The notes beneath the pieces were generated by a model. The model was not told the origin of the DNA and ran no database searches. It saw only the letters and a program-made list of their open reading frames with translations. A DNA stretch of 13,842 nt. It comes from CAYGHG01 sp964349515. Lineage in GTDB: Bacteria > Oederibacteriota > PGYV01 > CAYGHG01. The stretch covers positions 1 through 13,842 of the forward strand of contig CAYGHG010000068.1 in NCBI GenBank assembly GCA_964349515.1. The letters run 5' to 3'. A program made the position numbers and the translations under genes. Shown here in pieces: positions 7,281-13,636 of the stretch; position 1 is the first letter of the stretch, and each line of letters opens with the position of its first letter.

Positions 7281-8403
7281 ATGGATTTAAATCAGATTAA
7301 AGAGCGTTTGCCGGAAATCAAGGGAAGAATATCAAAAATCAAGGTGTTTCTTTGACGTTGAAGCAAAAAGAATAAGAAAAAGCGAGTTTGAATCAAATGT
7401 TCAGCAGGTGGATTTTTGGAATAACAGAGACGAGGCCAGAAGAGTTCAGTCTTTGCTTAAAGGAATCACGGATGATATAAAAAGATATGAGTTATTGGAG
7501 TCAAAAACTGCTGATGTTCAAGCAACGCTTGAACTTCTGTCTGTGGAAAAAGATGCTGCTCTTGAAAAGGAAATATCAGATTCGTTTATACAGATTGAAA
7601 AACTTGTAGGCAGCGAAGAGTTCAACCATATGTTTAGCGGAAAATATGACAGGCTAAATGCCATAGTGAGCATACACGCCGGCGCAGGCGGGACAGAGTC
7701 CTGCGATTGGGCCGCAATGCTGCTTCGGATGTACCTGATGTGGTGTGAAAAAAAGGGTTTTAAGGCAGACGTAGTGGATTCCCAGCCCGGGGACGAGGCG
7801 GGCCTTAAAAGTGTGACTATGGAGGTGTTCGGAGCGTATGCTTACGGCCATTTTAGGGCTGAAAAGGGGATACACAGGCTCGTAAGGATTTCACCTTTTG
7901 ACTCCAACAAACGCAGGCACACCTCTTTTGCCTCTCTTGAGGTGATACCTGAGTTTGAGGAGGCGGATATTGAAGACCTCGTAATTAACGACGACGACCT
8001 GCGGGTGGATACGTACAGGGCCTCGGGTGCCGGCGGACAGCATGTAAACAAAACCGAGTCGGCTATCAGGATAACCCACATACCTACTAACATAGTGGTT
8101 TCGAGCCAGATAGACCGTTCCCAGATAAAAAACAGGGAGATAGCGATGAAAATGCTGCGCTCAAAACTATTTGCCTACCATGAAGAGTTAAGGAAAGAAG
8201 CGATGGAAAAAATTCAGGGCGAGCGCAAGGAAATAGGCTGGGGCCACCAGATACGCTCTTATGTATTTCATCCTTATAAGATGATTAAAGACCTGCGCAC
8301 GGATGTTGAGCGCGGGGATATTGACAATGTTATGGACGGAGACCTCGATATCTATATAGAGGAATATCTTAAACAGGAAGCGGGTAAAAATGCAAAAACT
8401 TGA
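7281..8403 (+). CDS. prfB: Peptide chain release factor 2 (programmed +1 frameshift)
   Basis: RF2 recognises UGA and UAA in the ribosomal A site and triggers peptide release. The coding region is join(7281..7352, 7354..8403): 24 codons (MDLNQIKERLPEIKGRISKI...), then an in-frame TGA at 7353-7355 skipped by a +1 shift into DVEAKRIRKSEFES..., giving 373 residues against 365 in E. coli. Landmarks are the RF2-type recognition tripeptide SPF at about residues 204-206 (VRISPFDSNKRRHTSF) and the peptidyl-hydrolysis motif GGQ at 251-253 (SGAGGQHVNKTESA), both at the expected spacing. The ATG at 7281 is chosen because AGGAGG lies 10 bases upstream; an in-frame upstream ATG-like start at 7158 has no such signal and precedes the likely promoter. 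The natural stop is TGA, and the next gene overlaps it by 14 bases. Confidence 0.97.
7341..7356 (+). promoter_or_regulatory. RF2 programmed frameshift site
   Basis: The string AAGGTG-TTT-CTT-TGA-C has all classic parts: an internal Shine-Dalgarno-like AAGGTG three bases before the slippery CTT (7350-7352), the zero-frame stop TGA (7353-7355) and the following C that weakens termination. When RF2 is scarce the ribosome slips to GAC and makes full-length protein, so the site is a direct autoregulatory sensor. The SD-like element is AAGGTG instead of the E. coli AGGGGG and the codon before CTT is TTT instead of TAT. Confidence 0.95.
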
Positions 8404-9070
8404 CCTTAAAATACCGTTTGCGACGTTGATTCCGGAATTTGCCTGCCAGGCGCTGTCTACTGAGTTCGTAGAGAAAGACTCTATCACCTGTCTTGAACTG
8501 GAGGATCTTCGCGAAGCACTGCTGCACTCTGACGAGCGGGAACTCAAAGACATACGCGCTTTTCTGGCGATAGGGGAAGATGACAGGGCCTCTTTTGACG
8601 AAGGGTTTGACGATGATGAGGATGGTTATGATGAAGAGGGCCCCGAAGGGCTGCTTGAGAATCAGATTGAGGAGATTGATACTGATTTGTACCACAGGTA
8701 TACTCCGGGAGAAGTGAAATTTATACTCGGCGAGATTATAGAAAATATAGATTTGGTTTACGACCACTACTACGAGTACTCCGGGCTTAACCTTGTGCTT
8801 ACTTCGGGATTTGTTTTTCAGGCAGGGGAGAAAGCCGGCAAAAAAGCGCAAAGGAAAAATTTCGAGTCGGGATTTGTGGTAGAATTCTTTAAAAGAGGGC
8901 ATGAGCAGGAACTGCCGGATGATATTTTTGTTGTTCCTATGGGTTCGCAGGAGGTGAGCGATACGGTATCAGCGAGGGCATACTTTACCTGCAATCCCGC
9001 ATATATGGCGGGGTATGAGCGATATTTTGCCGCAGTTGCAAAACTGCTCAATATGAAAGAAACCCACTAA
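8390..9070 (+). CDS. Acidic protein of unknown function
   Basis: I do not recognise this 226-residue protein. It has no signal peptide or membrane span and should be cytosolic. Three parts can be seen: an N-terminal region of about 60 residues (FATLIPEFACQALSTEFV... then a helix LEDLREALLHSDERELKDI); a very acidic low-complexity stretch at 63-83 (DEGFDDDEDGYDEE) that may be a flexible linker; and a C-terminal region from about 100 with EVKFILGEIIENIDLVYDHY, an aromatic/acidic helix, then alternating strands (GLNLVLTSGFVF, ESGFVVEFFKRG, DDIFVVPMGS) ending with a helical MAGYERYFAAVAKLL. It starts inside prfB, overlapping by 14 bases, with AGGAAG nine bases upstream, so translation is coupled to RF2 synthesis. 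The next gene follows after 11 bases. Context alone does not show whether it acts in translation. Confidence 0.75.
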   Translation: MQKLDLKIPFATLIPEFACQALSTEFVEKDSITCLELEDLREALLHSDERELKDIRAFLAIGEDDRASFDEGFDDDEDGYDEEGPEGLLENQIEEIDTDLYHRYTPGEVKFILGEIIENIDLVYDHYYEYSGLNLVLTSGFVFQAGEKAGKKAQRKNFESGFVVEFFKRGHEQELPDDIFVVPMGSQEVSDTVSARAYFTCNPAYMAGYERYFAAVAKLLNMKETH

Positions 9071-9081
9071 GGAGGGGAACG

Positions 9082-9336
9082 ATGAAAAGAATGGTGATGG
9101 TACTCTGCGTCAGCAAAAGAAGCAAAGAAGCCCTGGAAGTGCAGAAGGTTCTGACGAAATTTGGCTGTATTATAAAGACAAGGCTGGGGATACACGAGGC
9201 AGAAGGCGACAAGTGTTCGGAGTGCGGGGTAATAGTAATTGAGACAAAGGCAACTCCTGCGGAGAATAACAAGCTTGCCTCTGAGTTAAGCAAACTGGCG
9301 GGGGTTAAGGTTACAAAAGTGGCTGTATCCTGCTGA
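9082..9336 (+). CDS. Small ACT-like (TM1266-type) protein
   Basis: An 84-residue protein with the beta-alpha-beta-beta-alpha-beta pattern of a ferredoxin-like ACT fold: strand MKRMVMVLCVS, helix SKEALEVQKVLTKFG, strand CIIKTRLGIHE, strand CGVIVIETKA, helix AENNKLASELSKL, strand VKVTKVAVS. The central TRLGIHE and the GVKV near the end resemble the small family often annotated as iron-only hydrogenase system putative regulator (TM1266 type), but no hydrogenase genes are nearby and that label is weak. Five cysteines (9, 29, 45, 48, 84), including a CSEC pair at 45-48, are notable for so small a protein and could bind metal or be redox-active. A strong AAGGAGG lies six bases before the ATG and overlaps the previous stop. 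Probably the last gene of the prfB operon. Confidence 0.7.
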   Translation: MKRMVMVLCVSKRSKEALEVQKVLTKFGCIIKTRLGIHEAEGDKCSECGVIVIETKATPAENNKLASELSKLAGVKVTKVAVSC

Positions 9337-9373
9337 AGATGCCTGTGTTGAAGGGCAGACATTAATTGAAACG

Positions 9374-9424
9374 GTAAGAGCGGGCGTGAGTAATACCGGC
9401 GGTGGGGCTGAAGCCCCGCTCTAC
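9374..9424. repeat. GC-rich palindromic intergenic element
   Basis: AGAGCGGG at 9377-9384 is exactly complementary to CCCGCTCT at 9415-9422, extendable by GT/AC outside a one-base bulge. A second hairpin, GGGGC-TGAA-GCCCC at 9404-9417, competes for the same right-hand bases. No T-tract follows on the plus strand. It lies between the ACT-like gene and the dehydrogenase and looks like a REP-type dispersed element or a processed/terminating structure. Confidence 0.5.
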
Positions 9425-9450
9425 GCGTGAAAAAAATACTGCTTCATGTT

Positions 9451-9479
9451 TTGATATTTAACGGTGCAATTACTAAAAC
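9451..9479 (+). promoter_or_regulatory. Possible promoter of the Gfo/Idh/MocA gene
   Basis: TTGATA at 9451-9456 and TAAAAC at 9474-9479 are spaced by 17 bases, each with moderate consensus match. The position, about 30 bases before the ribosome-binding site and after the palindromic element, is sensible for a separate transcription unit. Confidence 0.3.
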
Positions 9480-9514
9480 GCTTTAGAAAAAAATTATTAA
9501 CAGACGAGGGTGGC

Positions 9515-10585
9515 ATGAAAAAACTACGGACGGCAATAATAGGATGCGGGGCGATATTTCCCATGCACGCAGAGTCTGTCAGGCAGGCTGCGGCAAAAAA
9601 GGCGGAACTCGTTGCGGTCTGCGACATAAAAGATGGCAGCAGGGCAAAGGCAGAGCAGAAATACGGGGTAAAGGGGTATGCGGATTATAAACAGATGATT
9701 GATGAGGTTAAGCCGGATGTGGTTCACATCTGCACCCCTCACTATCTGCATCATGAAATGGCTCTGTATGCGGCGCAGAAGGGTGTGCATATTTTTTCTG
9801 AAAAGCCCATGGCTATAAATATAAAACAGGCTCTTGAAATCAGGGACGCTGTCGGCCGGCACGGCGTAAGATACGGCATATCATTTCAGAACCGTTATAA
9901 TCCCTCGACTCAGCTTGCAAAAAAAGTTATTGATACGGGGGAGCTCGGGCAGTTGAAATCCGCAAAGCTCATTCTTACCTGGTGTAAGCCCGACGAGTAT
10001 TATCTGAAAAGCGACTGGAAAGGCACCTGGGACAAGGAGGGCGGCGGTGTAATAATAGACCAGGCCATACACTCGCTTGATTTGCTGCGGTATGTTTTTA
10101 ATTCTGAAATTGATTTTATAAGCGCGTCAACGGCGAACAGGATGCATGAAAAGGTACAGGTGGAGGATGAGGCCGCCGGTGTTATTATGTTTAAGTCCGG
10201 TGCGTTTATTAATTTTTATGTGATGAACCATTATTCCTATGACGACGACGTGGTGATGGAGATACACGGCGAAAAGGGGCGGGTAAGGATAGTCAAAGAC
10301 AATGCGGAAGCATTGTTTTACAAGGGATGGAAGAAAATAAAGGCAGCCCCGAAAAAGAGCGAATACATAGATTATGGCGAGGGCGCAAAGGACTACTGGG
10401 GGTACTGCCACTCAATAGCTGTCGGAAAGTTCTACGACGCTGTTATCAACGGCACCAATTATGAGCTGTGCGAGGAAGAGGGGCTGGAGACGCAGTGGAT
10501 GGTGGAGGGGATATACGAGGCGGGGCGGAAAAATGAAAAGATCTATATGGAAAAATTGAAAAATACTCCGGTTAAAAGAGAATAG
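9515..10585 (+). CDS. Gfo/Idh/MocA family NAD(P)-dependent oxidoreductase
   Basis: The 356-residue product belongs to the glucose-fructose oxidoreductase/inositol dehydrogenase/MocA family, which oxidises or reduces sugars, inositols and related compounds with NAD(P). An N-terminal Rossmann fold is clear: TAIIGCGAI at 6-14, then VAVCDIKD with an acidic residue near the end of strand 2 suggesting NAD preference. The family EKP motif is at 96-98, with Lys97 the likely catalytic lysine, and GGGVIIDQAIHSLDLL at 177-191 supplies Asp182 and His186 of the Lys-Asp-His catalytic set. The C-terminal half (about 125-330) is the substrate-binding alpha/beta domain. No signal peptide, so cytosolic. The start at 9515 is preferred to an in-frame GTG at 9464 because GAGGGTGG precedes it and it aligns with the usual family N-terminus. 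The substrate cannot be told from sequence; no sugar operon surrounds it. Confidence 0.92.
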   Translation: MKKLRTAIIGCGAIFPMHAESVRQAAAKKAELVAVCDIKDGSRAKAEQKYGVKGYADYKQMIDEVKPDVVHICTPHYLHHEMALYAAQKGVHIFSEKPMAINIKQALEIRDAVGRHGVRYGISFQNRYNPSTQLAKKVIDTGELGQLKSAKLILTWCKPDEYYLKSDWKGTWDKEGGGVIIDQAIHSLDLLRYVFNSEIDFISASTANRMHEKVQVEDEAAGVIMFKSGAFINFYVMNHYSYDDDVVMEIHGEKGRVRIVKDNAEALFYKGWKKIKAAPKKSEYIDYGEGAKDYWGYCHSIAVGKFYDAVINGTNYELCEEEGLETQWMVEGIYEAGRKNEKIYMEKLKNTPVKRE

Positions 10586-10605
10586 TTGACAAAGAATAAT
10601 AAAAC

Positions 10606-10648
10606 GCCGGACATAAAAAGAGGCATGTCCGGCTGGGTGCCGGTTTTT
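10606..10648. terminator. Bidirectional terminator with mutually exclusive stems
   Basis: GCCGGACAT (10606-10614) pairs perfectly with ATGTCCGGC (10625-10633) around a 10-base loop. The 3' half, CCGGC at 10629-10633, can instead pair with GCCGG at 10639-10643, directly followed by TTTTT: a standard intrinsic terminator on the plus strand. On the minus strand the 9-bp stem is followed by GTTTTATTATT, also terminator-like. It lies 20 bases after the dehydrogenase stop, so termination of that gene is the simplest role. Confidence 0.6.
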
Positions 10649-10758
10649 ACGTGGCTGAATGCCGTGGTTTCAGGGGCAATTTTGTGTTTTGAAAAAAGCC
10701 TGCGGGGTGTTATGCCGGGACAGTGTTCGGCGCGATACTCTGCGGAGGAAAATCCGCC
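10649..10758. other. Non-coding spacer before the toxin-antitoxin operon
   Basis: No convincing gene is seen. There is a short stem GCGGA-GGAAAA-TCCGC at 10742-10757 and a weak GCCG/CGGC pairing at 10714-10731. Together with 10606-10648 this may be a single degenerate repeat element. Confidence 0.35.
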
Positions 10759-10787
10759 TTGATTTAAATTGTTTGTGAGTGTAGACT
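10759..10787 (+). promoter_or_regulatory. Promoter of the toxin-antitoxin operon
   Basis: TTGATT at 10759-10764 and TAGACT at 10782-10787 are separated by 17 bases, each matching four of six consensus positions. The expected start site near 10794 leaves a very short leader before AGGAGG at 10803-10808. The -10 overlaps the first putative operator half, as expected for an autorepressed operon. Confidence 0.45.
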
Positions 10788-10799
10788 TCATGTGTACAC
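10779..10799 (+). promoter_or_regulatory. Putative TGTACA-type antitoxin operator
   Basis: Two copies of an 8-base motif, GTGTAGAC at 10779-10786 and the perfect palindrome GTGTACAC at 10792-10799, are 13 bases apart. YefM-type antitoxins are known to bind paired TGTACA motifs about one helical turn apart, so these sites, lying on the -10 and start region, are a fitting operator for the encoded Phd/YefM-like protein. The binding assignment is inference. Confidence 0.5.
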
Positions 10800-10814
10800 T
10801 TTAGGAGGTGTGAT

Positions 10815-11057
10815 GTGAGAGCTTCGATACTTGATTTGAGACGAAAAATGAAAGATATAATAGGCGCGCTTGACAAAAATGAAAAAGTTGTAATCACGCA
10901 CAGGGGAAAGGAAAAGGGAGTGCTGTATCCCTGCAGGCCGGATACTGCAGGAAGGGTTAACGTAAGAGAGCATCCTGCATTTGGGATGTGGAAAAAGAAT
11001 AAAAAAACGGTAAAAAAGCAAATAAATGAATTGAGGAAATCACGCCATGATTTTTGA
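10815..11057 (+). CDS. Antitoxin, Phd/YefM type
   Basis: An 80-residue basic protein. The first 40 residues follow the Phd/YefM DNA-binding pattern: a strand, helix DLRRKMKDIIGALDKNE, then KVVITHRGKEKGVLYP, matching the family's vvITrrGkpvAVLvp turn. The C-terminal 40 residues are Lys/Arg-rich and probably disordered until bound to the toxin (KKNKKTVKKQINELRKSRHD). It would neutralise the following PIN-domain nuclease and repress its own operon. The start is GTG at 10815 with AGGAGG six bases upstream; the ATG two bases earlier is followed at once by TGA and cannot be used. The gene overlaps vapC by 11 bases, typical of type II modules. Confidence 0.85.
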   Translation: MRASILDLRRKMKDIIGALDKNEKVVITHRGKEKGVLYPCRPDTAGRVNVREHPAFGMWKKNKKTVKKQINELRKSRHDF

Positions 11058-11427
11058 TACCGATGTCATAATATGGTATATGAGGGGTTCGGAAAAAGCC
11101 GCTGACGTCATTGAATCCACTGCGTCGCGGCATGTCTCGGCGGTTACCTATATGGAACTGATACAGGGGGCGCGCAACGGCACAGAGAAAAAACTGGTTA
11201 AAAGCATTATATCTGATTTGGATTTTGAGGTTTTGGGGATAGATGAAAACATAAGCCATAGGGCAATAGTATATATTGAAGAATACGGCATGAGTTCCGG
11301 GTTGCGGCTGGCAGATGCCCTGATTGCGGCGACTGCGGCTGAAAATAACATGAAACTCATTACAGGAAATCTTCGTCATTTTCATTCTATCAGGGATATT
11401 GAGGCCGTAGGCTTCAGGGAAAAATGA
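11047..11427 (+). CDS. vapC: VapC-type PIN-domain ribonuclease toxin
   Basis: A 126-residue PIN-domain protein, the normal size for VapC. VapC toxins are Mg-dependent RNases that cleave tRNA or rRNA and stop translation. The acidic active-site set can be placed: Asp4 in MIFDTDVIIWYM (Asp6 adjacent), Glu37 in SAVTYMELIQGA, Asp90 in GLRLADALIAATA, and Asn108 in LITGNLRHF where the fourth position is Asn, as in many active VapC proteins. The domain appears intact, with no frameshift. Translation is coupled to the antitoxin by an 11-base overlap, and the stop overlaps the next ATG by four bases (ATGA). Cognate antitoxin is Phd/YefM-like, a common combination with VapC. Confidence 0.92.
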   Translation: MIFDTDVIIWYMRGSEKAADVIESTASRHVSAVTYMELIQGARNGTEKKLVKSIISDLDFEVLGIDENISHRAIVYIEEYGMSSGLRLADALIAATAAENNMKLITGNLRHFHSIRDIEAVGFREK

Positions 11428-13469
11428 AGTGTTTTGAATTTTTTCCAAAGGTAGCTTTTATAGCGGTACTATTTTTTGTTTTTCAGGCATCTTCTCTTTT
11501 TTCCGCGCCTACCTCTTCCGGCACCAAGTTCTGGCTTGCCTTTCCCGGCAGCTATTTTACAAAGGCGGAAAAAAAACTTTATATAACAGGCGAGACGGCC
11601 GCGTCGGGAACTGTTTATATTCCCGCTCTTTTTTTTACGCGTAACTTCACGGTCACGCCCGGCGCTGTAACCGTGGTAAACCTGCCGCAGGAGTGCGATG
11701 TGAGGGTTTCCAATACCAAGGTCTTCAAGGGGGTTAGAGTTCTATCGGACAACCCCGTGACCGTGTACGCCATGTGCAATGACACCACTATTACCGACGC
11801 TTATCTCGGGCTGCCGGTTTCATCTATAGGCACCGAGTATGTCGTGCAGGGATATAAAAACACATCTGTAGAGGTGGCCGGTTTCGGAAGTCAGTTTGCC
11901 ATAACAGGCACTGAGGACAACACTGCAGTGACTTTCACTTTAAGCGCCGCGACAGGCTCAATACCCGCCGGGGTGCCGCAGAACATTACGCTCAACGAGG
12001 GCGAAGTGTATTATCTGATGAATGATTCGGGGGCGGGTTTTGACCTCTCCGGCACATACATAAACGCAGACAAAAAAGTGGCGGTTTTCGGATCGCACAT
12101 GTGCGCCAATGTGCCGGGTACGGACTTGTACTGCGATTATCTTGTTGAGCAGCTGCCGCCTGTGACTTCGTGGGGGATGAATTTTATCATAGTCCCGCTT
12201 GCTGGCAGGGCGATAGGCGACACGTACAGGGTGATTGCGTGGCAGGACAATACCTCTGTTTATCTTGACGGCACTTTGATTGCGAATCTTGACAGGGGGC
12301 AGTTTACCGAGGCGGTGATAGCAGGCGGCGGTAATATAACTGCCGGCAAACGGGTGCTTGTTACGCAGTACGCCAACTCAACAGAATATGACGGTATGAC
12401 CGGAGACCCGTTTATGATGATAATAATGCCGGTGGAGCAGTATATAAATAACTACACTGTCTATACGCCTGAAAGCGGGTTTGCCCTGAACTATCTTAAC
12501 ATCGTCGCGCCGTTATCTGCGCGCGGTGTTTTGACAGTTGACGGGGCTGCGATACCATTTGCGGACTATACGGTAATCGGAACTACGGGTTATGCAGCGG
12601 TGCAGTACTCCGTGGGTACAGGCACGCATAATATCTCTTCGCCTTCCGGCGCGGGGGTTTCTGTTTACGGGTTCAATTTCAGGGAGTCGTACGGCTATCC
12701 CGGCGGAGCCGGGCTGAGTGATTTTGTCAGCACGCCTACCGCTACTGTTACGAGGACGCTGACTGCAACCGCAACACACACACATACGATTACAAGAACG
12801 CATACACATACAAGAACAATAACAATGTCGCAGACGCAGACGCCGACGGGTTCTGTAACAGAGGCGGTATCAGCCACTCAGACCCCGTCTTTCAGCGCTA
12901 CAGCCTCGTTTACAGAGACTTTTTCGGCAACTGTGACTGATACCATTACCCCGTCGGTAACTGCAACAGCGGCTGCCACAGGCACTTTTACGGCAACGCC
13001 GGCTGATACTATTACTAATACAGCCACTGCCACGCCGTCTTTGAGTGTAACAGCCACGCATACACCGCAGAATACCTATACAGCATCCGCCACGCAAACA
13101 CCCACGTTTACTCCTACTGCTTCCGCGACTGTTTCTGTCTATGCTTCACCCTCTGTGACACAGACGGTCCAGCCACAGCTTGCAATGAGCATAGAAGGTG
13201 TTTTCCCAAACCCATTAGTTGACGGTGCGAATATGGTCTTTTGGCTCTCAAAAGCCGCGTTGGTTACGATAAAAGTTTTTGACGTTTCGGGCGAGAGGGT
13301 GGTTATAAGCGAAAAGCTTCAGTGCCAGGCCGGGTATAACAGCTGGTACTGGGATAGAAAAAACAGGGCAGGCAAAGGCGCTGCGTCAGGGGTATTTATT
13401 CTACGGGCAGAGGCTGCTGATGGGGATGAGAGAGTAACGGCGTATACAAAGGCGGCGGTGGTGAAGTAG
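11424..13469 (+). CDS. Secreted IgGFc-binding-domain protein with Thr-rich stalk
   Basis: A 681-residue exported protein. Residues 1-28 form a signal peptide (basic start, hydrophobic FIAVLFFVFQASS, likely cleavage after FSA). Residues about 30-430 resemble the IgGFc-binding N-terminal domain family: GTKFWLAFPGSY, then VRVLSDNPVTVYAMC, KKVAVFGSHMCANVP, YLVEQLPPVTSWGMNFIIVP and KRVLVTQYANS. Despite the family name, a true IgG-binding role is not implied. Residues about 436-585 are a linker in which Thr occupies nearly every second position. Residues about 586-681 form an Ig-like FlgD/T9SS-style C-terminal domain (GVFPNPLVDGANMVFWLS, VTIKVFDVSGERV, WYWDRKNRAGKGAASGVFIL). The layout suggests a head on a possibly glycosylated stalk at the cell surface. 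The ATG overlaps the vapC stop and has AGGGA three bases upstream; no other start retains the signal peptide. Confidence 0.82.
   Translation: MKCFEFFPKVAFIAVLFFVFQASSLFSAPTSSGTKFWLAFPGSYFTKAEKKLYITGETAASGTVYIPALFFTRNFTVTPGAVTVVNLPQECDVRVSNTKVFKGVRVLSDNPVTVYAMCNDTTITDAYLGLPVSSIGTEYVVQGYKNTSVEVAGFGSQFAITGTEDNTAVTFTLSAATGSIPAGVPQNITLNEGEVYYLMNDSGAGFDLSGTYINADKKVAVFGSHMCANVPGTDLYCDYLVEQLPPVTSWGMNFIIVPLAGRAIGDTYRVIAWQDNTSVYLDGTLIANLDRGQFTEAVIAGGGNITAGKRVLVTQYANSTEYDGMTGDPFMMIIMPVEQYINNYTVYTPESGFALNYLNIVAPLSARGVLTVDGAAIPFADYTVIGTTGYAAVQYSVGTGTHNISSPSGAGVSVYGFNFRESYGYPGGAGLSDFVSTPTATVTRTLTATATHTHTITRTHTHTRTITMSQTQTPTGSVTEAVSATQTPSFSATASFTETFSATVTDTITPSVTATAAATGTFTATPADTITNTATATPSLSVTATHTPQNTYTASATQTPTFTPTASATVSVYASPSVTQTVQPQLAMSIEGVFPNPLVDGANMVFWLSKAALVTIKVFDVSGERVVISEKLQCQAGYNSWYWDRKNRAGKGAASGVFILRAEAADGDERVTAYTKAAVVK
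12730..13175 (+). repeat. Low-complexity Thr-alternating coding repeat
   Basis: This stretch encodes about 150 residues with roughly 35 percent Thr in an x-Thr-x-Thr pattern (TATATHTHTITRTHTHTRT, later TPTFTPTASATVS). At DNA level it is rich in ACA/ACG/ACT codons and CA runs, near 12775-12815 especially. Codon choice for Thr is mixed, so the protein pattern seems to be selected, with only local recent slippage in the ACACAC part. Confidence 0.85.
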
Positions 13470-13472
13470 TAC

Positions 13473-13506
13473 AACCACCTTTTCCAAAGGGGTAGGGGGG
13501 ATTTGC
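13473..13506. repeat. Left arm of nested inverted repeat
   Basis: This arm ends TAGGGGGGATTTGC and is the reverse complement of 13587-13622, differing by a few substitutions and a two-base difference in a G run. It contains its own small palindrome CCTTT-TCC-AAAGG. It begins four bases after the surface-protein stop and may also help end that transcript, although no T-tract follows. Confidence 0.7.
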
Positions 13507-13586
13507 TGTAAAGCTGTAAGTTTTGTTTTAATTTTAATGTTTCGAGGCTTTAAGATAGGATAAGAACATAAAGGCAAAAACTAAAG

Positions 13587-13622
13587 GCAAATCCCCCCTA
13601 CCCCCCTTTGAGAAAGGGGGTT
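13587..13622. repeat. Right arm of nested inverted repeat
   Basis: GCAAATCCCCCCTACCCCCC followed by a CCCCCTTT-GAG-AAAGGGGG hairpin. Elements of the form AAATCCCCC...CCCCCTTT...AAAGGGGG are widespread palindromic intergenic repeats in several bacterial groups. Together with the left arm it brackets about 80 bases of AT-rich DNA without an ORF, giving a MITE-like outline. Confidence 0.7.
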
Positions 13623-13636
13623 AAAAAAGGAGGCTT

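Noticed and set aside
7158..7355. A separate 65-residue ORF ahead of a shorter release-factor ORF starting at 7408, or a broken prfB
   Set aside because: The end of the first and the start of the second are joined by a canonical CTT-TGA-C frameshift site; the real start is the ATG at 7281 and the gene is functional-looking.
8369..8902. 177-residue minus-strand ORF opposite the acidic protein gene
   Set aside because: It is opposite an operon-linked gene with a good ribosome-binding site; its Phe/Lys-rich sequence is the expected antisense of acidic codons.
10543..10791. 82-residue minus-strand ORF across the spacer after the dehydrogenase
   Set aside because: It reads through the hairpins at 10606-10648 and into the dehydrogenase gene; the structure explains the open frame better than a protein does. 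If this segment is a dispersed repeat, similar spurious ORFs would appear elsewhere.
10957..11448. 163-residue minus-strand ORF over the toxin gene
   Set aside because: Antisense to a clear PIN-domain toxin with intact active-site residues; no initiation signal.
11424..13469. A genuine immunoglobulin-binding virulence factor
   Set aside because: The domain name is historical; the family is widespread in free-living bacteria and nothing here shows host contact.
13473..13622. CRISPR array
   Set aside because: Only two units, in opposite orientation, without regular spacers or cas genes.
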